A DNA stretch of 37,806 nucleotides. It comes from Treponema sp. (GTDB lineage: Bacteria > Spirochaetota > Spirochaetia > Treponematales > Breznakiellaceae). The translations under genes and the position numbers were made by a program. Under the pieces are notes generated by a model that searched no databases, was not told the origin of the DNA, and saw nothing but the letters and a program-made list of their open reading frames with translations. Where the stretch lies: contig WRLF01000021.1 of NCBI GenBank assembly GCA_009777735.1, positions 1-37,806 of the forward strand. The letters run 5' to 3'. Shown here piece after piece: positions 24,017 to 33,975 of the stretch (position 1 is its first letter; the number at the start of each line of letters is the position of its first letter).

Positions 24017-25983
24017 TGAATACGAAAGCACTGGAAAAAGCCGCATTAAGCGTAAGGGCATTAAGTATCGATGCCATTCAAAAAGCCAATTCCGGACACC
24101 CCGGCCTTCCGCTGGGAGCGGCGGAACTCGGCGCGATGCTTTACGGAGAGCTTTTGCGGCACGATCCCTCTGATCCTGCATGGGTAGACCGTGATCGCTT
24201 TATTCTGTCGGCAGGGCATGGTTCCATGCTCCTGTACTCGCTGCTGCATCTTGCCGGTTACAAAGACATGTCAATGGATGCCATCAAGTCATTCCGGCAG
24301 CTTGGTTCCAATGCTGCCGGCCACCCCGAATACGGCATGGCAGCCGGCATTGAGGCGACATCAGGTCCTCTGGGTCAGGGCATTGCAATGGCTGTTGGTT
24401 TTGCCGTTGCCGAAACCATGCTTGCCGCCCGCTTCAATACGGCAGCGCATAAAATTGTCGATCACTATACGTATGTTTTGTGCGGCGACGGCTGTCTCAT
24501 GGAAGGTGTTTCTGCTGAAGCAAGTTCTTTTGCAGGGCATCAGAAACTTGGAAAACTTATCATGTACTACGATTCAAATAAAATCACCATTGACGGCAGC
24601 ACCGATCTTGCCTTTACCGAAGATGCCGCTAAACGCTACGAATCTTACGGCTGGCAGGTGTTGAATGGTTCAATGTACGATTTTGATGAAATTGCCCGTT
24701 TGACTGCCCTGGCAAAAGCGGAAACAAGCAAGCCAAGCATCATCATTCTCACATCTATAATTGGCAAGGGATCGCCCAATAAGCAAAACACCGCCGATAT
24801 TCACGGCGCTCCGCTGGGGCCGGAAGAAATTGCGATTACTCGGGCTAACCTGGGAATCCTCGGCGATTTTTACATCGCACCGGAAGCGGCGGAATATTTC
24901 ACCGCAAAACAGGCTGAATGGAAAAAGGCCCGTGCCCACTGGCAGTTGCTTTTTGACGCATGGTCAAAAGAAAACCCCGAAAAACGCCGGGAATGGGATA
25001 CATTCTACTCCGGCAAGGCAACAACAGCGGCATTGCCTGTTTACAACGCCGGTGATAAAATCGCCACTCGAACGGCAGGAAATAAAGCACTGGCAGCAGT
25101 TGCCCTGAAAAACACCAACCTTGCCGGCGGTTCTGCCGACCTCAAAGGCCCCAATGCCGTCGGCCTTCCCGCAGAACTGGGAACATGGGGTGCTGCAAAC
25201 CGTGCCGGGCAATACATTCATTTTGGTATACGCGAGTTCGCCATGGCGGCAATATGCAACGGCATTTCCCTGCATGGCGGTTTTCGTTCCTACTGTTCAA
25301 CTTTTATGGTGTTTGCCGACTACCTCCGTCCGGCGCTCCGCCTTTCTGCATTGATGCGGCAGCCGGTGGTGTACGTGCTTACCCACGATTCAGTCTTTGT
25401 TGGCGAAGACGGTCCCACCCACCAGCCGGTTGAACACCTCGCCAGCATGAGAGTCATACCGAATCTCTGCGTTCTCCGCCCCGGCGATGCTGAAGAAACC
25501 GCCGAAGCCTGGGCAATAGCCATGGAACGTACCGGAGGCCCGACTGTTCTGGCTCTTTCCCGCCAGAACATCACTGTCTTCCCAAAATCTGATCCGGACT
25601 GGAAAAACACCATCCGCACCGGTGCGTACATTGTAAAACAGGCCGAAGACGGAACACCTGACATAATAATCATTGCCACCGGCTCTGAGGTATCCATTGC
25701 GCTGGAAGCACTGGATAAAACGACAGGAAAGAACATTCGCGTGGTTTCCATGATCAGCAAGGAGTTGTTTGAGTCGCAGCCCGCAGCCATCCGCGATGCC
25801 ATTGTTCCCCCCGGCGTTAGGGTCATTGTCTGCGAAGCAGGCGTGCGGTTCGGCTGGGAACGCTGGGCCAAACCGGAAGACATCCTCTCGATTGACTGCT
25901 TCGGCGAATCCGGCCCGGCAGCCGATGTCGGCAAGCACCTTGGCATGACGGCAGAGGCATTGGCGGCAATAGCGGGCAGATAG
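24016..25983 (+). CDS. tkt: Transketolase
   Basis: This 655-residue thiamine-diphosphate enzyme of the non-oxidative pentose phosphate pathway transfers two-carbon units between sugar phosphates. Early sequence is [20 protein letters not shown]. The cofactor motif is [19 protein letters not shown] followed about 25 residues later by [10 protein letters not shown]. The pyrimidine-domain motif is [20 protein letters not shown]. The C-terminal domain follows ([13 protein letters not shown]). AAGGAG lies seven bases before the ATG at 24016, which overlaps the upstream stop as TAATG. Pairing with a PTS IIA protein suggests that carbon status controls pentose metabolism (inference). The product could feed arabinose carbon into central metabolism. 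Confidence 0.97.
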   Translation: MNTKALEKAALSVRALSIDAIQKANSGHPGLPLGAAELGAMLYGELLRHDPSDPAWVDRDRFILSAGHGSMLLYSLLHLAGYKDMSMDAIKSFRQLGSNAAGHPEYGMAAGIEATSGPLGQGIAMAVGFAVAETMLAARFNTAAHKIVDHYTYVLCGDGCLMEGVSAEASSFAGHQKLGKLIMYYDSNKITIDGSTDLAFTEDAAKRYESYGWQVLNGSMYDFDEIARLTALAKAETSKPSIIILTSIIGKGSPNKQNTADIHGAPLGPEEIAITRANLGILGDFYIAPEAAEYFTAKQAEWKKARAHWQLLFDAWSKENPEKRREWDTFYSGKATTAALPVYNAGDKIATRTAGNKALAAVALKNTNLAGGSADLKGPNAVGLPAELGTWGAANRAGQYIHFGIREFAMAAICNGISLHGGFRSYCSTFMVFADYLRPALRLSALMRQPVVYVLTHDSVFVGEDGPTHQPVEHLASMRVIPNLCVLRPGDAEETAEAWAIAMERTGGPTVLALSRQNITVFPKSDPDWKNTIRTGAYIVKQAEDGTPDIIIIATGSEVSIALEALDKTTGKNIRVVSMISKELFESQPAAIRDAIVPPGVRVIVCEAGVRFGWERWAKPEDILSIDCFGESGPAADVGKHLGMTAEALAAIAGR

Positions 25984-26013
25984 CGAACCGAGCCGTTGAA
26001 TCAGGAGTTTATA

Positions 26014-26895
26014 ATGAGTCAATTTATTAGTAACCTGTGGGCAACACATTCTGATGATGTTTTTTTATTAGCCAAAAATATTTTGGTGGCTATAATCATC
26101 ATTATCATTGGCATTGTCACCTCAAAAGTGCTGCTGAAGCTTATTAAAAAAGTAAGAGCAAAATTCCTGTCTATTGATGGAACGGTATATTTAATCCTGA
26201 AGGGATTTGTCCGTTACGGTATTTTTGTAGTCTGCGCTGTCATGATTCTCAGCGTGTTTGGTGTGAACACCACAAGCCTGCTTGCCGTAATGGGAGCCGC
26301 AGGCCTTGCTGTCGGCCTTGCGCTAAAGGATACCATGGGAAATATTGCAGCAGGAATAATCATAATTGTTTTGGGATGTTACCGCAGGGATGAGTTTGTG
26401 GAATTTAGTTCGTTTATGGGAACGGTAAAAGAAATAAACCTGTTTACAACCATTCTGGAAACCCCGGACGGTATTTATATTTCTGCGCCTAATGCAAGCA
26501 TCTGGGGCAGTCCTTTACGGAATTATTCCAGGAACGGGAAACGCCGCATGGAACTTTCCATCGGCATTGCCTACTCGGATTCTGTTGACACAGCATTTCA
26601 GGTAATGCAGGATATTATCGCAGCGGAGCCGAGATTCCTTAAAGATCCGATGCCTATGGTTATTCTTCAGGCTATTGAAAGTCATTCGGTTCGAATCACC
26701 ATCCGTGCATGGGCTGCCGTTCAGGATTACTGGGATATCTTCTGGGACCTGAATAAAATTATCAAGGGGAAAATAGAAGCAGCAGGTCTTTGCGTCCCGC
26801 TGCCTCAACGTGATGTACGTGTAGTTAATCCAGCCACTTATCCCCTGCTGGATGCGGGCAATTTCCCTGTGCCGCCCGCGCCCGGAACAAAATAA
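26014..26895 (+). CDS. Small-conductance mechanosensitive channel (MscS family)
   Basis: This 293-residue inner-membrane protein releases solutes under hypo-osmotic stress. Three N-terminal transmembrane segments: ILVAIIIIIIGIVTSKVLL, FVVCAVMILSVFGV, and the pore-lining TM3 VMGAAGLAVGLALKDTMGN with the Gly/Ala packing pattern. The beta domain follows: YRRDEFVEFSSFMGTVKEIN and the NASIWGSPLRNYSRNGKRR region. The C-terminal cytoplasmic vestibule domain ends near VVNPATYPLLD. AGGAG precedes the ATG at 26014; a TTG at 25996 gives six extra residues but no ribosome site. It follows tkt by 30 bp. Confidence 0.93.
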   Translation: MSQFISNLWATHSDDVFLLAKNILVAIIIIIIGIVTSKVLLKLIKKVRAKFLSIDGTVYLILKGFVRYGIFVVCAVMILSVFGVNTTSLLAVMGAAGLAVGLALKDTMGNIAAGIIIIVLGCYRRDEFVEFSSFMGTVKEINLFTTILETPDGIYISAPNASIWGSPLRNYSRNGKRRMELSIGIAYSDSVDTAFQVMQDIIAAEPRFLKDPMPMVILQAIESHSVRITIRAWAAVQDYWDIFWDLNKIIKGKIEAAGLCVPLPQRDVRVVNPATYPLLDAGNFPVPPAPGTK

Positions 26896-26909
26896 AATAT
26901 CCGCAGCAC

Positions 26910-28403
26910 TCATGCCAGTGCGAGGGTAACTACGGACTTGGGCGGAATGTTTACGGTTATTTTTCCGCCAACTCCTTCAGTTCTTGCTCCGTTAAAATTC
27001 TGAATTTTTACCGCATTTTCTGTTTCAAATGTATTGCGATCCTGCATATTCTCCGAGGAAATAATCCAGCCGCTTACCGGTTTTACGGAAACACCTCTCA
27101 GTTCAAGCCGGATACCCTGTTCGTTTTTCGGGTCGATATTTGTCATGGAAACATGGATCTTCCCATTGTCGTCTTCCGACGCGCTGGCGGTAACGGCAGG
27201 CAGATTAAAGTGAGTGCAGTTTTGACTTTCTACATAAACCGGAAGTTTTACCGCGTCATGATGCACTTTGTACATATCAAAAGCATGGTAAGTGGGGGTA
27301 AGTACCATCTTTGCACCTTCGGTAAGGATTACCGACTGAAGCACATTGACGGTCTGGGCTATGTTGGCCATGCGTATACGTTCGGCGTAATTATTGAAAA
27401 TATTAAAATGTACTGCTGCAACCACAGCGTCCCGCAGGGTGTTCTGCTGATAGAGAAAACCGGGATTTGTACCGGGTTCCACATCGAACCAGTTTCCCCA
27501 TTCACCAACAATCAGGGCAACTGTGCGTTTTGGATCAAATTCGTCCATGATGGCGCCATGCTTATGAACCAATTCATCCATGAAATAAGCCTTACGCATG
27601 GTTACATACCACTCCGATTCGGCAAATTCTGTTGATGATCCTTTGTGTTCCCAGTTACCGGGAACGGTGTAATGATGAAGGTCTATGCCGTTTACCATGG
27701 GACAGGTTTTTTCCATCAAAATCCTGGTCCAGTTATAGTTATCCCCGTTGGGGCCGCAGGCTATTTTGAAGGGAGCCGTTTCTCCGTATTTTCTCACATA
27801 TGTCGCATAACGCCGGTAATTATCAGCGTAAAATTCCGGTGTCATATTTCCGCCGCAGCCCCAGTTTTCATTGCCGACACCCCAGTACTTTACATTCCAG
27901 GGCTTTTCCCGCCCGTTTTTTTTCCGGACTTCCGCCATGGGGCTTGTGCCGTCAAAGTTGCAGTACTCCACCCATTGGGCCATTTCATGCACAGTTCCGC
28001 TTCCCAAATTTCCGCAGATAACCGGTTCGCAGCGCGGATTTCCCGGTTCTGACAGTTGATCGCACAGGTCAAGGAATTCATGGGTGCCAAAACTGTTGTC
28101 TTCCGTTACGCCGCCCCAATGGGTGTTGATCATTTTTGGCCGTTCGTTATGCGGGCCAATGCCGTCCTTCCAGTGATACTCGTCTGCAAAACAGCCTCCG
28201 GGCCAGCGGAGATTGGGGATTTTTATTTTTTTTAATGCTGCGACTATATCCTTCCGTATGCCCCGTACATTGGGAATGGGGGAATCTTCCCCAACGAGAT
28301 AGCCGCCGTAAATACAGCGTCCCAGGTGTTCGGAAAAATGACCGTAAATGTGACGGCTGATCCGTACATTTGCATCCGCTGTGTTAATAACAATTCTATT
28401 CAT
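26910..28403 (-). CDS. Alpha-N-arabinofuranosidase, GH51
   Basis: This 497-residue GH51 enzyme removes alpha-L-arabinofuranosyl units from arabinan or arabinoxylan oligosaccharides. The TIM barrel carries [41 protein letters not shown], the acid/base motif [11 protein letters not shown] (Glu179), and the nucleophile motif [11 protein letters not shown] (Glu301). A C-terminal beta domain follows from about residue 390. There is no signal peptide, so it is intracellular and acts on imported oligosaccharides, as is typical of this family. AGGAG precedes the ATG. It lies 30 bp after the sugar-binding lipoprotein gene on the same strand, so the two probably form one operon. Confidence 0.95.
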   Translation of the reverse strand: MNRIVINTADANVRISRHIYGHFSEHLGRCIYGGYLVGEDSPIPNVRGIRKDIVAALKKIKIPNLRWPGGCFADEYHWKDGIGPHNERPKMINTHWGGVTEDNSFGTHEFLDLCDQLSEPGNPRCEPVICGNLGSGTVHEMAQWVEYCNFDGTSPMAEVRKKNGREKPWNVKYWGVGNENWGCGGNMTPEFYADNYRRYATYVRKYGETAPFKIACGPNGDNYNWTRILMEKTCPMVNGIDLHHYTVPGNWEHKGSSTEFAESEWYVTMRKAYFMDELVHKHGAIMDEFDPKRTVALIVGEWGNWFDVEPGTNPGFLYQQNTLRDAVVAAVHFNIFNNYAERIRMANIAQTVNVLQSVILTEGAKMVLTPTYHAFDMYKVHHDAVKLPVYVESQNCTHFNLPAVTASASEDDNGKIHVSMTNIDPKNEQGIRLELRGVSVKPVSGWIISSENMQDRNTFETENAVKIQNFNGARTEGVGGKITVNIPPKSVVTLALA

Positions 28404-28433
28404 AAGGCGACTCCTATTAATAATTATCTGACT

Positions 28434-29951
28434 CTATTTATTGGCAGCCCAAAAAGCATCAAGCTGCGCCTGTACTTCTGCTTTTACTTTTTCATATCCG
28501 GCTGCCATCAGATCCCTGCGAAGGTTTGCTACGGCCTGTTCGGGAGATTCTCTTGTTCTGCCAAATCCTATTTGCCCGATCTGCGATACCAAAACATTAT
28601 TCATTGCGGCTAACTCTGCTCCGACATTTGAATCATCAAAGGCGAATTTTAACATCGGGTACTCATGGGCAAAACTGTTGAAATGTTCAATAAGAGCTTC
28701 TGTTCCGGACCACCAATTTGCATCCAGCGGAGTATATTTGTCCATGCGGCCGGCCCAGAAATTTGTTGCAAGGCCGTGCGTCACTGCTTCCCAGCCTTCC
28801 GGCCTTTCCAGTTTTCCCTCTGAATTTATCAGGTAATCTTCGCCATAAATACCATAATTTAGGAGCATATAAATTTCCTTGTCATTACGGAGAAGATCGT
28901 AAACCCTCAAAGCAAGATCCGGATTTCTTGATGTTGCATTGATTGCCATTGCGCCGTGGGTGATTATATCTTTCCGGACGTTATTGTTCTCCATTCCAAA
29001 ATAAAAAAACTGAACATCGGAACCTGGCTGCAGCCTGTCCATGCCAGGACGAATTGAAGAGTAATATGTCATTGTATGGTGAGCATCCGCTCCCGAAAAC
29101 CCGGCAAAGAAGAGATCGCGGGTGAGACCCCGGTAGTTCATTACATCTTCCCGCCAAAAACCCTTTTGGCTCCAGCGATTGAACATAATGGCAGCATCAA
29201 TCATTGCATCGCTGTCCATGTAGGGGCAGACCACAGTATAAGGATCATCGTTATTATAGCAAAATATGGATGCGCTTAAGATTCCCTGGGTATTCGTATT
29301 ACTGGTTAAATATCCGTTTAACAAACCGCCGCCGGGATCTCCGGCAACATCCCAGGGGTAAGCCTGCGGCTGGTTTTGCTTTACAACATCAAAGTACGCT
29401 TCCAGTTCGTCAAAAGTGGTCACCTGGTAAATACCGCCTTCTCTGGCCCAATCGCCGCGCCAGTAAACCCCGTGATTCGTATATTGGGTATATTGATCTT
29501 CGGGGATAAACCAAATCTTACCGTCCAGAGTACACATTTCCCAGTGTTCAGGTATCACTTCTTCCCATGTCCTGGGGGCGTTTTCCTGAAGCATTTCCGG
29601 CGTCATGGGGAAAAACCCGCCCCTGCGGACCAGTTCCCAGCCATACAGCCAGTCAGTCGCAGTAACTGCCAGATCAAAGCTGCCGTCACCTGCAGCAAAG
29701 GCAAGCTGATAACGGGTCTGCCAGTCGGACCATTCTATATGGCGGAGATGTAATTCTGCATTTAACTCGGAGACAAGCCGCTTGTTAATTTCCCTAAGAA
29801 CGACAGAGGTGCGGTTGTTTGTGGGTCTGTTGCCCAGGACCAGCATGGTTATCCTGACCGGTCTGCTTCTGTCTGTACAGTTTAAAAAAAACATCCCGGC
29901 AAATATGAAAAAAAATACCAGCGCCAGGAACTTCTTGATATATATTTTCAT
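28434..29951 (-). CDS. ABC transporter sugar-binding lipoprotein (solute-binding protein)
   Basis: This 505-residue lipoprotein has the signal LVFFFIFAGMFFLNC (Cys25), so it is anchored at the outer face of the inner membrane. The mature part is a family 1-type extracellular solute-binding protein: AAGDGSFDLAVTATDWLYGWELVRRGGFFPM, DGKIWFIPEDQYTQYTNHGVYWRGDWA, and the C-terminal LRVYDLLRNDKEIYMLLNYGI. Together with the GH51 gene downstream it may import arabino-oligosaccharides. No permease or ATPase gene follows in the window, so it must use a transporter elsewhere. AGGAG precedes the ATG, and a good promoter lies just upstream. Confidence 0.9.
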   Translation of the reverse strand: MKIYIKKFLALVFFFIFAGMFFLNCTDRSRPVRITMLVLGNRPTNNRTSVVLREINKRLVSELNAELHLRHIEWSDWQTRYQLAFAAGDGSFDLAVTATDWLYGWELVRRGGFFPMTPEMLQENAPRTWEEVIPEHWEMCTLDGKIWFIPEDQYTQYTNHGVYWRGDWAREGGIYQVTTFDELEAYFDVVKQNQPQAYPWDVAGDPGGGLLNGYLTSNTNTQGILSASIFCYNNDDPYTVVCPYMDSDAMIDAAIMFNRWSQKGFWREDVMNYRGLTRDLFFAGFSGADAHHTMTYYSSIRPGMDRLQPGSDVQFFYFGMENNNVRKDIITHGAMAINATSRNPDLALRVYDLLRNDKEIYMLLNYGIYGEDYLINSEGKLERPEGWEAVTHGLATNFWAGRMDKYTPLDANWWSGTEALIEHFNSFAHEYPMLKFAFDDSNVGAELAAMNNVLVSQIGQIGFGRTRESPEQAVANLRRDLMAAGYEKVKAEVQAQLDAFWAANK

Positions 29952-29969
29952 ATATTCTCCTGTTAATTA

Positions 29970-29998
29970 AGTATACCACATACGGTTAGTAGTTGTAA
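29970..29998 (-). promoter_or_regulatory. Predicted promoter of the binding protein-GH51 operon
   Basis: On the minus strand, TTACAA (29998-29993), 17 bp and TATACT (29975-29970). A start about 12 bases before the ATG leaves room for the AGGAG ribosome site. Confidence 0.6.
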
Positions 29999-30056
29999 TC
30001 TGTTTAATTTATCTGATGCCGGTAGATTTTTCTGTATAAATTGGGAGATCATGTTA

Positions 30057-30086
30057 TTGACATAACGAGAAGCTGCATGATATTAA
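30057..30086 (+). promoter_or_regulatory. Predicted ilvE promoter
   Basis: TTGACA (30057-30062), 18 bp and TATTAA (30081-30086), about 28 bp before the ilvE ATG with AGGAG between. Confidence 0.5.
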
Positions 30087-30114
30087 TTAAGCGAGATTAG
30101 GAGAATTATAAACC

Positions 30115-31200
30115 ATGGCATTTGCATTAAACTCGTACCCCATTACCTACCGGGCAAAATTTTTTAATGGAAAGTGGGATGAAGAATATCTGGAAAAACC
30201 CCATCGAACACCGGAAACGGAAGCGGCTATGAGCGCCGAAGAAAGGGATAAAATTGAAAATTCACGGAACTGTTATGACGATATGCCGCTGGTAAATTAC
30301 ACGAGCCAGTACGGCCTGGCTTGTTTTGAGGGACTCAAGGCCCTGCCGCAGAAAGACGGCGGGCTTGCCATTTTCCGGCCTGACAGAAATGCAGCCCGAT
30401 TCAGCAAGTCCATGCAGGGGCTGTATATGCCGCCTTTTCCGGATGAACTGTTTCTCAAAGCCTGCATCGAAACCGTTAAGCGCAATACGGCACTTGGGTT
30501 CTGTCCCCAATACAAACCGGAATGGGAAAAAGACGCTTTTATGAGTGCAGATTCGGTGTACATCCGCCCTTTTACCCTGGCTGAAGGCGGCATTGGCGTA
30601 AACATATCCAAAGAGCCGTGGGTACTCATTATTACCACACCGGTCAGCTCTTATTTTTCCGGCGGTAATTTTGACACTGTGGTAACAGACCGGATTCGGG
30701 CAACACCAAGAGGCACCGGCTGGATTAAAGGCAGTTCGAACTATACCATTGCCGCAATGGCAAAACACGAGGCAGTACAGGCCGGTTACATGGAATGTAT
30801 TTTCCTTGATGCAATCGAACAAAAGTATGTCGAAGAAGGTTCTTCCTGCAATATTTTCTTTTACCTGAAGTCCGGAGAACTGGTTACACCAGAGTTAGGC
30901 GACACGATACTTCCGGGGATAACGCGGGCAAGTATTATAGAGCTTGCCCGTGACCGGGGTATAAATGTGAGCGAACGGAAAGTCGCCATTGAAGAAGCGC
31001 TGGAAGAAACAAAAGAATGTTTTGTCAGTGGGACGGCTGTCGGTGCGACGCCCATTACATCAATCACCTGGAAAGGCAAAAAGGTAATTTTCAATAACGG
31101 TACAGAAGGTGAGTTTACCGCCGATATACGAAACACCATCAAGAGTATTCAGTACGGCACCCTGCCCGACACAAAAGGCTGGATGATGCGGGTTATTTAA
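30115..31200 (+). CDS. ilvE: Branched-chain amino acid aminotransferase
   Basis: This 361-residue class IV PLP aminotransferase interconverts leucine, isoleucine and valine with their 2-oxo acids. The early NYTSQYGLACFEGLKAL matches the type II BCAT pattern. The PLP lysine lies in GTGWIKGSSNYT (Lys205). YVEEGSSCNIFF and LPGITRASIIELARDRGI are the phosphate-site motifs, and FVSGTAVGATPITSITW ends the domain. Length fits the longer eukaryote-like bacterial BCAT group. AGGAG is upstream, though 11 bases away from the ATG. Its stop codon is two bases from that of the convergent glycosyltransferase. Confidence 0.95.
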   Translation: MAFALNSYPITYRAKFFNGKWDEEYLEKPHRTPETEAAMSAEERDKIENSRNCYDDMPLVNYTSQYGLACFEGLKALPQKDGGLAIFRPDRNAARFSKSMQGLYMPPFPDELFLKACIETVKRNTALGFCPQYKPEWEKDAFMSADSVYIRPFTLAEGGIGVNISKEPWVLIITTPVSSYFSGGNFDTVVTDRIRATPRGTGWIKGSSNYTIAAMAKHEAVQAGYMECIFLDAIEQKYVEEGSSCNIFFYLKSGELVTPELGDTILPGITRASIIELARDRGINVSERKVAIEEALEETKECFVSGTAVGATPITSITWKGKKVIFNNGTEGEFTADIRNTIKSIQYGTLPDTKGWMMRVI

Positions 31201-31202
31201 TA

Positions 31203-32375
31203 TTATTGAATAACTGCCTTCCCCTTCCATTTCGTTTTTACCCGGCAATAACTCATGACTGTCATCAGAGTAAAATATAACGGGGTAAAGAGCAGGCTTA
31301 ATAAATAACCAAGATTCAAAAACCCGCCGGATGGGAGATTTTGTCTGAATAGAATAAAAGACGCAATGGTATTAATAACCATCACCGTAAAAACACCGGC
31401 GGGCATGGGCCACAGGCCGGGGAGAAATGGCACGAGAGGAAGGGCGAGTATGCCTGCGGAAGTCATCAGCATTAAAAAGTTGTAGTTTAAGCGGGTTATT
31501 GGTTCATGGCTGAAAAGCCCGCCGTTGTTCCAGCGCAGGGTCTGTTCAATGAAGTCTGACCATGTATTTTCTGCGGCGGTTTCCACTGCTGCATCAGGCA
31601 GGACAATGGCCCGTATATGGTATTTGCTACGGGAGCGAATCCGGGAAATTAGCGCTGCGTCTTCGGTGGGGGACGGAGGTACTGCATCATAACCGCCGAT
31701 TGTATCCAGCGCCGCTTTTCTGACAATGAGATTATTCCCAAAACCGCCTCCTGCCGCACCAAGTCCTGCTGATCCTGCAAGGTAGATATAGCGCACCGCA
31801 TGATCATAACACTGGTACAGGGATAAAAAACCTTTTCCCTGCTTTTTCTTGAACACCGGGCCAATTACCGCGCCAACGGTTTCATCGCTCATGCGGCTTG
31901 CCATCGCCCGGATCCAGCCGGCTGGTAGTTCGCAATCGCTGTCGGTGAATATCAGAATATCTCCCTGTGCCTCAGCTATGCCCGCCGAAAGGGCATATTG
32001 CTTGTGGTTAGGGCCGGGGTTTTCCGTTAGAGTAACAATCCTGCAATTAAGGCCTCGTTCTGCCGCTTCCCGCGCATAACCGGCAAGTATGATTGGGCTT
32101 TCATCGTCAGAACAGTCATCGACAAAAATAATCTCTACGGGGTAATCTTGTGCCGACAGGCTCTGTAAAAGGCAGTTAATACGCAAACTTTCGTTGCGGA
32201 CAGGGATAATAAGTGATGCTGTAATGCCGTTTTTGCCTGTTTTCTTTGCGGATAATGCGTTTTTATCCCTCAGCCATTCCCTAAATAAACCGGACATCAA
32301 CAGGATATGCAGTGTAACAAAGAAAAGTCCATGTCCAAAAGATAAAATGTCGAAAACTGTCAATAATCGCCTCAA
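31203..32375 (-). CDS. Membrane-anchored family 2 glycosyltransferase
   Basis: This 390-residue protein has one N-terminal membrane segment (about 8-28) and two or three C-terminal ones (about 300-375), giving a GT-A domain on the cytoplasmic side. Motifs: IIPVRNESLRI, VDDCSDDESP (85-94), FTDSDCELPAGW with the DxD at about 145-147, SPTEDAALISRI (catalytic Asp), and QTLRWNNGG, the Q/RxxRW motif of processive transferases. It probably builds an envelope or exopolysaccharide chain; donor and acceptor are unknown. The start is a TTG at 32375 without a clear ribosome site. Confidence 0.88.
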   Translation of the reverse strand: MRRLLTVFDILSFGHGLFFVTLHILLMSGLFREWLRDKNALSAKKTGKNGITASLIIPVRNESLRINCLLQSLSAQDYPVEIIFVDDCSDDESPIILAGYAREAAERGLNCRIVTLTENPGPNHKQYALSAGIAEAQGDILIFTDSDCELPAGWIRAMASRMSDETVGAVIGPVFKKKQGKGFLSLYQCYDHAVRYIYLAGSAGLGAAGGGFGNNLIVRKAALDTIGGYDAVPPSPTEDAALISRIRSRSKYHIRAIVLPDAAVETAAENTWSDFIEQTLRWNNGGLFSHEPITRLNYNFLMLMTSAGILALPLVPFLPGLWPMPAGVFTVMVINTIASFILFRQNLPSGGFLNLGYLLSLLFTPLYFTLMTVMSYCRVKTKWKGKAVIQ

Positions 32376-32392
32376 AACAGTATACCATAAAG

Positions 32393-32421
32393 TTGAATTA
32401 ATTTACATAATATAGTATACT
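32393..32421 (+). promoter_or_regulatory. Predicted promoter of the 32437 gene
   Basis: TTGAAT (32393-32398), 17 bp and TATACT (32416-32421). The leader to the ATG at 32437 is about 9 nt and contains GGGGGT-type ribosome-site sequence. It lies in the 61-bp gap between divergent genes. Confidence 0.55.
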
Positions 32422-32436
32422 AAATGGGGGTGCATT

Positions 32437-33957
32437 ATGGCAGATGATATAGTTGGAAAAATGATCAACTTCTTTTCAGGTGACAGTACAGAACACCTGT
32501 CTGACAAGGAAATAATCCTGCGGCAAAGATTAAAAGAACTTGGAGAGAACAAATATTCCAAGTTTTTCAGGCAAAAGACAGAAGAAGCGGATATATCGCT
32601 GGGACAGTTCTTTTATTCTTTATATAAAATAATCATGCCTGCCAGGGTTTTCATGAAGGATATAGCCAAGATAACCAAGCTTCGGCAGATTGTACTTGAA
32701 GCATTCATGGATCAATCGATCATAGAATTGGTCAAGCAGCTTAACCCGGTCAAAATAGAAGAGCAGGCCAAAAAAACTCCTCCTGATGAGTTAACTGCCC
32801 AGATTCGCCGGGATATAGATAAGCTTTCTCAAGGGTTTGATGCCAACCGCATTAACGGAATTAACCGGTGCTACAATTTAGTAGTAGCTGTTTATCAATT
32901 GGTTAATTTTGATTATCCTGCCCTGATAAAAAAATTCGACCCCAATTTTTCTGATGGGTTGTATGGCGGAGATCCCAAATTTGCGCCGGTTAAAGCGGCG
33001 CTCATAGCAAAAGATCTGGCGGAATTTCTGACTGTTGCCCAGGCTATCAGTCCTGACAGTGACTGGAAGAGCCTTCTCAAACTGCTCAAAATATGTGCCG
33101 GAGAGGAACTTATTTCAGAAAGCCAGTTTGCCCAAATGCTCATTGGGCTGCGGGATATTATCAACTCAAAAATACTGCTGCTGATGGTACAGTATGGCAG
33201 CAAAAACCCTGTATGGATCTGCAAGCCCAGAATCCCCGACGAACATATTGCCGAAGCGTGGATGGAAGCAAGAACAATCAAGGCACAGGAGTGTATATCC
33301 AAAATCAGCACCGGTGAAAAACACAAGCAAATTGACGAATTACTAAAAGATGTTTTCTACGGCGGCGATCTTAACCGTCTGGATTATTATACCATTGCCA
33401 GAAGCGAAATGTTAAGTAAAAAGGAATTAACCTGTTTTGCCTATGCGGAAGGGCTTAACTATCTGTCAGTTTTCCTGAGCGAGTATATTCAAAAAGATAT
33501 GCAGGAGCTTTTTGATATATTGCTTATCCGGGGGCAATGGACCAACATTAACAACTCCAGGGAATTATCAGAGGCATTTCACCAATTACAGGATATCCCC
33601 GAAAATATCTCGCAATTGGATTCATCGCTTAGTGATGAAGGAACAGACGGTTCAAGGTTAAAAGCCGGACTCGTCCGTATAGACAGAGATCGTACCCAGG
33701 CACGTTACATAAACAGCATTGTAGAAAGCGTTAACGAAACGGCGCTTGAAATCCTCAATAATGCCGCTCAGCATCTTGCAATAATTGACAAGCACATGAA
33801 AAACCTGGTAGACGATGTACAAAAAAAGCATCCTGACTTAATTATCAACTGGAAAGAATTAAATTCAGTCTCAAAGGAACCTTTGTTGCAAAAAATGGCT
33901 GAGGAGCACCTGCGGCTCAACAGTTTTGTCCGCCTTATGCAACTTTGTGCCCAGTAA
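32437..33957 (+). CDS. Conserved-looking 506-residue protein of unknown function
   Basis: I do not recognise a family with certainty; it resembles large treponeme-restricted cytoplasmic proteins. It has no signal peptide and no membrane segment. It is almost wholly helical and charged, with likely coiled-coil stretches at about residues 18-45 and 95-135, and another near the C-terminus (about 430-500). The middle contains LYGGDPKFAPVKAALIAKDLAEFL and YGSKNPVWICKPRIPD. The next gene, a LysM/M23 peptidase, starts 18 bp downstream on the same strand, so a link with the cell wall or division is possible (inference only). Confidence 0.7.
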   Translation: MADDIVGKMINFFSGDSTEHLSDKEIILRQRLKELGENKYSKFFRQKTEEADISLGQFFYSLYKIIMPARVFMKDIAKITKLRQIVLEAFMDQSIIELVKQLNPVKIEEQAKKTPPDELTAQIRRDIDKLSQGFDANRINGINRCYNLVVAVYQLVNFDYPALIKKFDPNFSDGLYGGDPKFAPVKAALIAKDLAEFLTVAQAISPDSDWKSLLKLLKICAGEELISESQFAQMLIGLRDIINSKILLLMVQYGSKNPVWICKPRIPDEHIAEAWMEARTIKAQECISKISTGEKHKQIDELLKDVFYGGDLNRLDYYTIARSEMLSKKELTCFAYAEGLNYLSVFLSEYIQKDMQELFDILLIRGQWTNINNSRELSEAFHQLQDIPENISQLDSSLSDEGTDGSRLKAGLVRIDRDRTQARYINSIVESVNETALEILNNAAQHLAIIDKHMKNLVDDVQKKHPDLIINWKELNSVSKEPLLQKMAEEHLRLNSFVRLMQLCAQ

Positions 33958-33975
33958 ATAATCAAGGATATTATT

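Noticed and set aside
25320..26049. Two long minus-strand open frames (208 and 219 codons) opposite transketolase
   Set aside because: They lie within a clear transketolase gene and show no domain; long antisense frames are expected in this codon usage.
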